From contig CM051518.1 of assembly GCA_028015205.1 (NCBI GenBank), positions 34,500,001 to 34,564,000 on the forward strand: a stretch of 64,000 nucleotides of DNA. Direction: 5' to 3'. Source of the DNA: Mytilisepta virgata. Its lineage: Eukaryota; Mollusca; Bivalvia; Mytilida; Mytilidae. The translations under genes were made by a program, and so were the position numbers. Below, piece by piece: positions 42,001 through 54,000 of this stretch (position 1 is its first letter; each line of letters starts with the position of its first letter). Under the pieces are notes generated by a model. That model was not told where the DNA came from. It worked only from the letters and a program-made list of their open reading frames with translations, and made no database searches.

Positions 42001-45000
42001 AAAAGCTTACCTTATACAAAACATAAGAATACACACTCTTTCATCATCAAATATCACGTTGTGTAAAAAGCTTACCTTATACAAAACATAAGAATACACA
42101 CTCTTTCATCATCAAATATCAAGTTCTGTAAAAAGCTTACCTTATACAAAACATAAGAATACACACTCTTTCATCATCAAATATCAAGTTCTGTAAAAAG
42201 CTTACCTTATACAAAACATAAGAATACACACTCTTTCATAATCAAATATCAAGTTGTGTAAAAGCTTACCTTATACAAAACATAAGAATACACACTCTTT
42301 CATCATCAAATATCAAGTTTTGTAAAAAGCTTACCTTATACAAAACATAAGAATACACACTCTTTCATAATCAAATATCAAGTTGTGTAAAAAGCTTACC
42401 TTATACAAAACATCATAAGAATACTAACAGTAAAAAGTTAAAAGTCATTTTATTTGAAGTCCATTGTTCCTTATTGATTCTGTTAGCTATTGGTTTTTTT
42501 TACCTTTTTATGTATATAGCACAACATTTATTTCATTTTTTTTCAAATATGGGATGTCAGCATAGCAGAATTGTATTTAGATAAATGGATTTTCTTTTAA
42601 ATTATTTGAAGGAATTAATGTTGTTTTATACTTTTAATTTAGATATATATAAAAAAAAATATTTAAATATAAGAAAAATTATGTTAAATTACTGAATTTT
42701 TATTTGAATTTTAGTAATTAGCAGGAATGTCTCAAAATTTAGATAAATTCTTGTGAATATATTATTATAATGTATATATCAGGAAGCAGAAAGAGATGAG
42801 AGAGAGAAATTAGATAAAAAGATTTCTACAGTTGCTGAGAAGACTGGATCAATATTAGACAGTGTTAGACAACAAGCCAATGAGACTGTAGCAGGTGCCA
42901 GAAATCTAAACAGTAGTTTAGAGGAAGATATTAGACGGGAACGACAAGAGAGACTGAAAAGTTCTAAATATAGTAGCAAAAAGGAAAAGTCATGGCTTCT
43001 TGAACAGGAGGCGTAAGTTAACATTAGAAAAAAATAACTTGATCAAATTGAGAGCGACAGATTTATTTTGGAAAGTAAAAAGAATGCTGGATTTAAGTTA
43101 TTGCACCAAAAGCTGTTAACTTAATGCAGACCCACATGTAGGCCAAGATTTTCTGTTATGTCAAACAAAAAAATCAATTACTTGGTCCCTTGGAGGACAG
43201 CTCAATATATAAAACTGGAAAATTAGTTCTTTCTAAAATTTATACTTGTCAATGTTTTTCAACATTCAGTTTTATTTTCTTTGAGAAATTGTCAAGTTTT
43301 ATGAATTAAGAATGAATGTAAGCTCATAAAAAGTTCTGATACCAACCAACCTAAAAGATATTCTATTTTGAGGGTCTCAGCGGATTCAAAATCCAGTCCT
43401 GGTTTGGTTTAAACAGGTCTGAGTTTATGTGCATTTATAAACAAGTGAAGTAATTTATTACTGTGAACATAATTTTTAGCTCACCTTGCCATAGGGCCAT
43501 ATGAGTAGCACCCATCATCATCATCTGTGTTTTTGTCATAAATTTTCCTTTAAAGATCTTCTTACCCTCTGAAACAATTGGACCAGTTGGGACAAAACTT
43601 TGGCACGTGCCACTGTTTTACATTAACGATATTTTTTTGTCATTACCAAAATCCAAGTAACAGAGATTTAAAGAATGAAGAAACTGTTTTTTCAGTATGG
43701 ATAACAGACAATCGAAAATGGATGAATATGAGAGAGAAAGAAAAGAAAAACACAAAGAATGGATGCGTAAGAAAGATGAAGAAATGAGAAGAAAGTTGAT
43801 GAGAGTTTATGGTCCAACACCAGTGTTTGATCCAGGTAATTATTTAGAACTTCTCATCAGATTTTATCTAAGAGTGTTCATCAAAAGAACCAGCAGACAA
43901 ATTCAAATTCTGTAAAGGAGGAATATAGCTGGAGAATGTTGACTTTCGATCATTAAAACATTAATTTGTTAGATTTTCAGTGATCTTGCTTTAAAGAGTT
44001 GATCTTGAAGTGTTGAATGTAATATTTATGAATACCTATAGTACAGTGGAACCTCTGTAAACCGAACAGCTGTGGGACCGGAGAAATCGGCCGGTTTTCA
44101 GAGGTTCCGGTTTTAGGAGGTTCCGGAAAAGATGTATCTGATCTGGAGAGTTAAACCGGAAGTATATTATAACCAGACATGTACATGTACCGCGCATATT
44201 ATTTTAATACAATTAATTGTTTTTAATTTCAATCCAACGTTTTTATTGTTTGATTAACAACTTTCACACCTTTATTTAAAATGGTTATTTAGTTAATGAT
44301 GCCAATCATCGATCGATTAAGGATGACATGTATTACGGTTCACTGATTTTCCAGGTAATACATTGTTTCGGCCGGTTTCTGGAGGTTAATTTGACAAGAA
44401 TATATATGTTTTGAACAGGAAAGTACGGCCGGTGTTCGGAATTCAGAGGGTCTGGTTTTCAGAGGATTTTTTTACTTGAATATATAGGCAAAAATTCCGG
44501 ACCGAAAGTAAAAGTTCGGTTTTCAGAGGAATCCGGTTTTCAGAGGGGCCGGTTTTCAGGGGTTCCACTGTATAACTAATCTTGAAATGCGAATACCTAA
44601 AAATCTACAACGAGTCTAATTCACGAATTTGCGTAGCACATGAGTGAATTATTAGTGTTTTTCAGTCACAAGTTGTATTGGTATTCGAATTTCGAGATTA
44701 GTTGTTCTGTTTATTGCATTGAAATATTCCATGTATTTAGAAGATTTAACGAGAAAATACAAAGGATGTTTTTATATGCGTCGACCCTTCTATAGCAACA
44801 TGGTTGGCGACGGCTACTGATACATCACTTCCTAGAGTGAAATATGACTTTAGATTTCACTGGGTGAATTATCGGATTTGAATTCAGTTGGAAATCCAGG
44901 TATTTCACCACTCAATGTAATAAATTTTAATATTATAAACTTTGTTCAGTAAAAAGTACTTTGAAAGTAAATTTAACTTTGGAAGCAGTTTTTTTTAGCT

Positions 45001-48000
45001 CTCCTGTCCTTGACGTGAGCTTTTGCTATCACTTGGCATCCATCGTAAACCTTTTCAAAGATCTTCTCCTCTGAAACCACTGAACCAATTACAGCCATAC
45101 TTAGTCTGAATGATCCTTAGGGTATCTAGAATAAACTTTATGTTTTATTTTCTTGTCCGTCTAGAAACATGGCCGTCATGGCTAAAATTAGAACATAAGG
45201 GATAAACTGCAGTTTTTGGCTTATATCTCAAAAACTAAAGCATTTATGGCAAAACGGATACGGGTAAAAATTTTCATTAGGTCAAGATCTACCTGCTATG
45301 AAATTTTCAGATGAATCTGTCAAGCCTTTGTTGGGTTATTGCCCCTGAATTGTTACTTTTAAGGAAATTTTGGAGTTTTAGCTTGAATATTATTATAGAT
45401 AAAGACAAACTGTAAACAACAAAAATGTTCAGCAAAATAAGATCTACAAATAAGTCAACATGACCAAAATCGTCAATTGAGCCCTTATAGGAGTTTTGCC
45501 CTTGAAAGATTATTGACATGTAAACAGAAAATAATGGTCCAACATATTTCCAGATGTTTAGGCCATAACTTGAAATAAATTAAATGGTTGCTGTACAAGT
45601 AAAATGGAGCATCAGTGGTCAAGGTCATTGGAAAATTCCATAGCAATTGATGAAAAAGTCCATAGCAACTGATGAAAAAGTCCCTAGCAACCATATATAT
45701 TTGGGTTAAGGACCTTATAAATTACCTGTTCAAGTCAAAAAGAAAGGTCAAGAGTCAAGGTCATTGAAAAAATCCATAGCAACTGATGAAAAAGTCCCTA
45801 GCAACCATATATATTTGGGTTAAAGACCTTATAATTTACCTGTACAAGTCAAAAAGAAAGGTCAAGAGTCAATGTTATTGAAAAAGTCCATAGCAACTGA
45901 TGAAATATCCCAGCAACTATATATATTTGGGTTCAGGATTCTATATTTTAGCTGTACAGATCAATATTAAGGAGAACATTGTGACGGTATACATTAAATA
46001 GCAAAAATAATCATTGATGCAAGATCTACACAAAAGATAACAGGTGAGAGATTTAGGCTCTTGGGAGCCTCTTGTATGATTAGAATACAAATTAAGGTTC
46101 ATGGACTTTTCAATCCTTATGGGCCAGGGGTTATGATTGTTTCTCAATTTTGATCACAAAAATGGGTTCTTTAATTTTTAGCTCACCTGACCCAAAGGGT
46201 CAAGTGAGCTTTTCTCATCACTTGGCATCCGTCGTCGTCCTTTAACTTTTAAAAAAATCTTCTCCTCCAAAACTACTGGGCCAAATGGAACCAAACTTGG
46301 CCACAGGCATCATCAGGGTATCTAGTTTAAAAAATGTGTCTGGTGGAAATTTTGCAGTTTTAGGTTATTATCTTGAATATTATTATAGATAAAGACAAAC
46401 TATAAATAGCAAAAATGTTCAACAAAGTGAGATCTACAAATAAGTCAACATGACCAAAATTATTGATTGACCCCTTATAGGAGGTGAAAAGTTAAATCCA
46501 GGTGAGCGATACAGGCTCTTGAGAGCCTCTAGTTTAAGTGATTTATCAATGTAAATCTGAATGAATTACAAGTTATGTTGTCCAAAAAAACTGGAAAATT
46601 GGTACCAACAAATAATTACAATTTCACAGTGTTTATGTCCATGACATAAAAATATGCTTATAATTTTTTCTATAATCTTATTTACATTTTTTAGCACCTT
46701 ACAAAAAGGGATTTCCTATGAAATCTTCCACTCCAAAGCCTATGCTTGGTTCAGCTAAAGGAACTCCAAGGCCAAAATCAATGGCATCTACAATATCAGC
46801 AACAAGGTCACGACCTTCAGATCAGGAACTAGAGGTGCACATGACAGAGTTTGGAATGAGGAGGGTAAAAGCAGATGATTATTCATTTGGTATGCATGAT
46901 TTAGTAAGCTTATCTAATTGCATGAGTGACCATGAATAAGGTCAAAGGGCAGAAATCTGTTCTGGAGTTTGCATTTAATCAGTTTTGAAGAGATTTTAAA
47001 TCTCTAAACATTTCCAAAACTTTTATATTAAGAATTACACAAAGCTGAAATTTAGTAGGTCAATTAAAATATACAGAACACTTTAGGAAAAATATGTTGA
47101 AGGTGCTAGAAAAATGAATAGACTAAGGTGTAGTAATGAACACCATATATGTGTTGTAATTGGTGTATGGACACTTTTTATTCCATCAATGATAAGTCTA
47201 TATGAAAAATCCATTATAAATTCGTGAATATAAGAACCTAATGAAATGTGATACAATTTATCACCTTAAATCTTGGAGATGCGGGACTATTAGAAGTCAG
47301 CTGGCAAGTTTGCTAAAAAATTAATCAATGCATTATTCAAACTTTAAAGCAAAATTATGGAGTAGAAAATACTTGTATCCTTTTTTCTAAGGTTGGCAAT
47401 AAATAAAAATGCATCAAACCACCTGAAAAATTATAATAATTATACTACCCACAAACAAAGTTTGCGGGAAGTATATAGGAATCACCTTGTTTGTCCATTC
47501 ATCTGTCTTTCTGTCTGTTCATCCGTCCATGTACCTTGTAAGCGCAATTCCTCCTAAACCATTCAATGTATTTCGATGAAACTTTATATGAAGGTTGGGC
47601 ATAATATGTAGAAGTGCATGAAGCAAGATAATTATCGAAGGATGCTTGCAAAGGGAGATAATCCAACTTAGGGGTTTTACATGTTTTGAAGCTTGTAAGT
47701 GCAACTCCTAAACGGCTTATTGGACTTTACACAGTTGTAGTACATTACCTGCAGTTGTGCATGAAGGAATATGGTTGCTGTCCAAAATTTGGAAGGGGAG
47801 ATAATTCAACTTATAAATGCTCTCAAGCATGGATCAGAATGGGCTATACAATTCATTTGATATGACCTCATTTGTGTAAAAAAGTCATTAGAAACTTGTA
47901 ATTCTCAAGTATACAGATGACGCAGTATTTGTTTTAAACAATTCATAGGTAACTTACTGATATACCAGTATTCCAAAGTTTGAACACTCATAGTATTGCA

Positions 48001-51000
48001 AGTGTGGGGGGGGGGGGGGGGGGGGTGGGGGGGTGGGTATCAATCAGTGATGTCACCCACATGAATTTTAGAACCCCAAAACATGTCTTTTTTGTCCTAT
48101 CCATAAATATTGGTGTCAATAGAAATGATTGAGTTCCAGTAAAAGTGTTTTTTCCAAGATAAGACACATAATCATATAGGTAAAACAATATAACAACTGA
48201 TTTCAGTGTCAGAAATGTCTTGTTGAAGTTTAGTTAGGATTTCAACCAATGTAAACTTCAGAAAATGCACAGTAGAATATGTATATAAATGTAAGAATTT
48301 TTATTTCAGGAAAATATTATTCTTTGCTTGGTCTTTGTGTTGATATTATGCTTTCACTTAATTAAATATAAAATTTGCTTGCATTTAAATATTGACTATA
48401 TATATATTTAGTAATTAGCTTTAGAAATAAGCTTACAAATATTTAGCAATATTTTAGAATTATAAGTAAGGAACATTTGCAGAATTTTTTATAGAAATTA
48501 TAACAGTTCAAATAGATATCATACCTATTTAATTATTTTTAGAGTAGATAGATTTATTTAAGGGGCTTCAATCACATAGTGGTAATTAGTTTGTTATAAC
48601 TAGACTTTAAACACTTAGGTTGATAGTTCATACCCAGCTCACTACTCCAATCTTAATAGAAAGAGTTCCTTATTTTCCTGCAGAACTTAGGTAGTTATCC
48701 CCTTGGCTCTGATACCATCACCGAGAAAAACTTGTCACCATGATGAAAGTCGCATAAAACCCCAATAAAACAATATAAATTTATTTAAAAAGGAAGATAA
48801 TAGGAATTGTCTATTAATGGAAAACAGTCAACATCTACTGGTCAAATTACAAAGAAATTCCATAGTCCAGAAGCTGGGTTTGAAAATTTATGTACACTAG
48901 TCTAAAGTCTCGGTATAGATATATACTGAGACATCTCCAATTACGTCATTCAATACATGTAAATTTTATAATTATTTACACCGATGCTGTATTTATCCTG
49001 CAAAATATAATACTTATTGATTTATAAGGTTTTAATTTCTTCAAAATCTATTGCTAACACTACTCCAAGATTCTTTTGATGTGAGAATAGGCTGGGATCG
49101 TTGGATGATAGAACACACTACATATTGAAAACTGGAACCAGAATCAGCACATTTAAATGAAGGTCATCAATACCTTAGATGAGTTATCAGAAAAGTCTTG
49201 AAAAGGAAACAAACATTTTTTTCAGGAGGGGGACTTTTGAAAATATCACATATAAATGTAAAGTCTTCACTTTTTAATCCAGTCCTCATTATATCTGAAT
49301 GAAGATTTGCATTCATCAGTATGTCTGATGAAATTTTTCGGGAGAGGGGGGATTTATTAATTCTAGTCACTTGAAACCTGCTGCTTTTTTGTTAGATCCC
49401 CTTTACTTTTCAGTGAATATCTCCACCTACCAAAATCTTAAATATGTTTTATTATTAGAAAATTGTGAAATGTGAACGTTTTATCCTAGAGAAACAATAC
49501 AGATGAAAATGTAAGCTTTGATGTGCACAGAATACGAAGTAGAACATGTAGTAAATACTATTTATTTGTTCTAAAGTAAATTTACAACAATTTGAGAATG
49601 TAAATGCATCCATTGTGTGTAAACTTTTAAAAGTATGCACTTACAGCTGACTGAAAATGATCATAACATTTTACTACAATTATCTAGTTATTCCTTCAAC
49701 AGACAGATAAAAAAATTTGATTATAGTGGGTCATTAGAACATATGTATAATAAATATCACCTAATGTCTTAAATGTTTGACAATACAAATACGTAACTAT
49801 TTTTTGGTCTAGAATGTCTCAGTTTTTTTGGTATAAAACATAAAAGTAACACTTCACTGTTGTAAGAGAACTTACAGGTATAATAATGAATTGACACATA
49901 ATTTATGCCTTTTTTTAGTAATTTTAAATGATGAAATCTTTTTTTATTTGATTTATTTAAAGTCTGTCAGTATAAATTAGATATAAGTTTGAAATCACAC
50001 TAGACTGTCTGGTGAAGGGGACTGACAACTTTTTTGGTGGAGTTTTGGATTAATATGAAAATTATTGTAAAGTTGAAATGGATCATCTCTTAAAAAATAC
50101 TAACCAGACATTTCTTAACAGAGCAGTTCAGTGTCACTGGCCAGGTTCATTAATTTTTTTGAAGTTCAAGGGGTCATTACTCTGCAAAATTCCATGGACC
50201 AGAGTATCCCATTAAATGCAATGTTTGACCATCATTACATGTAATTATTTGAATTTTTATGAAGATTGAACTACAGGACTCCTTCTGGATTGGAACGAAT
50301 TCCTGTTTACCTGCTGACTTTCCCTTCACAAATTTTTTTTGTTATGAGATATTTATCTTTCATTAAAAATATGACAAAATGGATTATGTAGTAAATACAA
50401 ATTTATTTAAATATTCATTTTATTCATCTTTTGCATCAGAAGTGAAATAAAATGTTTTAATTGGAATTTAAACAAATATATAGTGTGTTTACAGGTTGTT
50501 TACTTTAATACAGTTTGCTGATTATGTTATTTGAATGTTAGCGGTATAATATTTTTGTGAAAATGACTTTTAAGTACATGACAATTGAATGGTTTTCAAA
50601 TAGTTTTTGACATTTTTTCTATAGTTTATGTTGACAGAAGTTATACCTAGTGAGAGAGCATTGTTTGCTACAGCCTTCAATTATTATTAGGTATATAGTC
50701 AATATTAATGCAAGCAAACATATAGCTATTGTAGTTAGTGTAATTCTCTTTATAGTAGGTCAAAATAAAGCTATGACCATGTATAATTATAAAATTAAAT
50801 CTTATAAATGGAAAAGAGGGGGGTCGTGTATGTTGTAATGTTAAAAAAGAAAAATAGCTGTTGTTAGTTCTAAACTTTTACAATGTTTTTAATTGTGCAG
50901 ATTCATTATGAATGCATTTTGTTTACTGTTTAACATTTTTTTCCATGGGGCCAACAAAAACAGTTAAAACTGTTATTCAGCAAAATGCATTAAATCCCTA

Positions 51001-54000
51001 GTATTTTCTCATGTCTTATTTTTCCGGCCTCAAAACATGATTCTTGTGGAGTACGTAATAAAGAAAAATCTATGGAAAATAAAATAATGCGTTGACCTAT
51101 TACTTTTACAGCTAAATTGAGCACGCCACGATCACGATCTAACATACGACCTGCAGGTGTATTTCCAGGTACATGTCAATAGTACGCTTTCACTGCTATC
51201 ACTGTCTAACTATTTTAGCTTTCTTTGTAATCATGCTTTTTGCCAAGTTAATCTTGTGTCTGAATTACTAAAGCATTATAATGATTTTCAGATTTGTTGG
51301 ATTCTGTCACTGATTTCTGGCTTTTCTAAAAAAAAAAACTTCATTTCATGCTCAATCTGCATAATAGAAACTGTCTCTCAGAACACATGGCAAAGTTTAA
51401 TACAAAAATTTGCTATTGAATGATTGCAGTATTTTAGATATCTTATCTCTGTGAGTTCATGGTAGAATATAACATTGCAGTCTACATAGTAGCTATCTAT
51501 AAGGATTCATTTATTGTGCTTTTTCCTTTAAAAGTTGCAACTATGGCTGTTCCTTTTTACTTAGATATGTGCTGATCAAAACCTTTTTTAGCTCACCTTA
51601 TGCCATCACTTGTCGTCCGTCATTGTCTGTCGTGGTAAAGTAATTCAAGGATTTCTCAGAAGCTACTGGGCCAAATACTTCAAAACTTTAAGTGAATGTT
51701 CCTTAGGTGTATCCGAGGTTTTGATCCATAATCAAACATGGCCGCCGTTTCTAAAAATAGAATATAGGAGTAAACTGCAGTTTTTGTCTTATATCTCAAA
51801 AACTAAAGCATTTACAGCAAAGTGACATTGGGTAAAAATGTTCATTAGGTCAAGATCTACCTGCCATGATATTTTCAGACGAAATTGGTCAACCCTTTGT
51901 TGGGTTATTGCCCCTGAATTGTTAATTTTAAGGAAATTTGCCCCCTTTCAAAATTGTGTCAGGCATCCCCGACTTCCAACCGACATGGCTGCTGTTACTA
52001 AAAATAGGAAAAATAAGGGAGGATGAATTTCAAAAATCTTCTATGAAACTACAAGGCCAGTTGGAACCAGACTAGGCAGCAATGGTCCTTAGATGGTCCT
52101 CTTCCAGAATTCCGTCCGATGACCCGGACTCTCAACCAAGCTGGCTGCCACAGCCAAACTTAGTTTAACATAAGGCCCTATGGGAAAATTCATTGAAAAA
52201 TCTTCTTGTCTGAAACCACTTGACATATTGTGAAGATAGCCGCCACAGCCGAACTTAGTTTAACATAGGACCCTATGGGAAATTCACTCAAAAATCTTCT
52301 TGTCTGAAACCACTAAGTCAATTAGAACTAGACTTGGTAGCAATGGTCCTTAGATGATCCTCTTTCAGAATTTCATCGGATGACCCGGACTGTCAACCAA
52401 GGTGGCTGCCACAGCCAAACTAAGTTTAACATAAGGCCCTGTGGGAAAATTCATTGAAAATCTTCTTGTCTGAAACCAGTTTACATATTGGAACCAGACT
52501 TGGCAGCAATGGTCCTTAGGAGTTCCTCTTTCAGAAATGTGTCCAATGTCATGCACTGTGAACCAAGATGGCCACCACAGCTGAACTTAGTTTATCATAG
52601 TACCCTAGGAAAAAATCTTCTCGTCTTAAACCACTTAGCCAGTTAGAACAAAACTTAGCAGTAATGGTCCTTATATGGTTCTCTTTTAGAAATGTTTCCA
52701 TTGACCTGGACTGTCAACCAAGATGACTGCCATAGCTGAACTTAGTTTAACATAGAACTCTATAGAAAAATCAGCCAAATTGACTGCAACACTTAAATTT
52801 TTAGTCCTGCTCAAGGTGCAAAGTTAAATCCAGGTAAGCGATACAGACCCACTTGTATTATTTTTCACTAGATTTTTTAATCTTTTGATAGAAACAAAAT
52901 TATCAGAATATTTATAGATAATGTTGAGTGTTGTAACTTTTATTTTGGCTCTTGCACATTATATAGCTTAATTTGGTACTACAGTATATCAGATCCATTT
53001 ATTTGTCAGTCATTTATGCATGCAAAATCTGTTGGTTTTCAACTTATCCCATTACTTTGTGATTAACCTCTTTGTTATCATTCTAGGCTTTCCTTTAAAA
53101 TTCTTCCCTCAAAACCACAGAACTATATTAGAATGAAATGATCCTTTGGCAGTCCTTATCAATATACTTGTATTATGTACTGCAGTTCTAGATTCAGACT
53201 GGCATTTCTGATATTTCAAATGATGTATAAAATTTTATGATATGGCTGTTGCCTTTAAAGTTACTTGTGGTAGTACTAGACTTTGACCAATATGGCTACT
53301 GGTACGGAAACTACAAAATTCTTCCATAAAAATACTCAGAAAGATCACTTCTAAAACTACCAGAGACAGTTAGGACCTATTTTTGGTACATTATCTTTTG
53401 GTGGCCCCTTTCAAACTTATGATCATCATACCTTCAACCATTATGTATGCTGTTATAAATAAAAAGTTCATAAGAATATAAAAATGGTAAAATTAAAATA
53501 TTAAGCTTTTTTTTAGCTCACCTGGCCATGTGAGCTTTTGTCATCACTTGGCGTCCATCGTTTGTCTGTGAACTTTTCACATTTTAATTCTCCTCTGAAA
53601 CCATTGGTCCAAATAGAATTAAATTTGGCAAGAAGCATCTATATAAGGTCCTTTGTAAAATTTCGTCCGGATCGGACAACAAACATGGCCACCATGGGAA
53701 ATTGTTGTTTCTGATTGGCTGAGTTTTCAAAAATCTTCTCTGAAACTGCTTGGCCAAATGGAACAAAACTTGACAGGAAGCATATATGGAAGGTCCTTTA
53801 TAAAGTTTCCTCATTACAAATATACCAGTAGCCGCCATTGGCAGTTCTTGTTTCTGATTGGCTGATTTTAAAAAAAACTTCTCCTCTGAAATGGCTTGGA
53901 CAAATGGAACAAAATTTGACAGGAAGCATATATGGAAGGTCCTTTATAAAGTTTCCTCATTACAAATATACCGGTAGCTGCCATTGGTAGTTCTTTTTTC

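Noticed and set aside
41311..42425. Possible CRISPR-like array
   Set aside because: Units are contiguous 65-bp satellite monomers with no unique spacers, in an animal intron.
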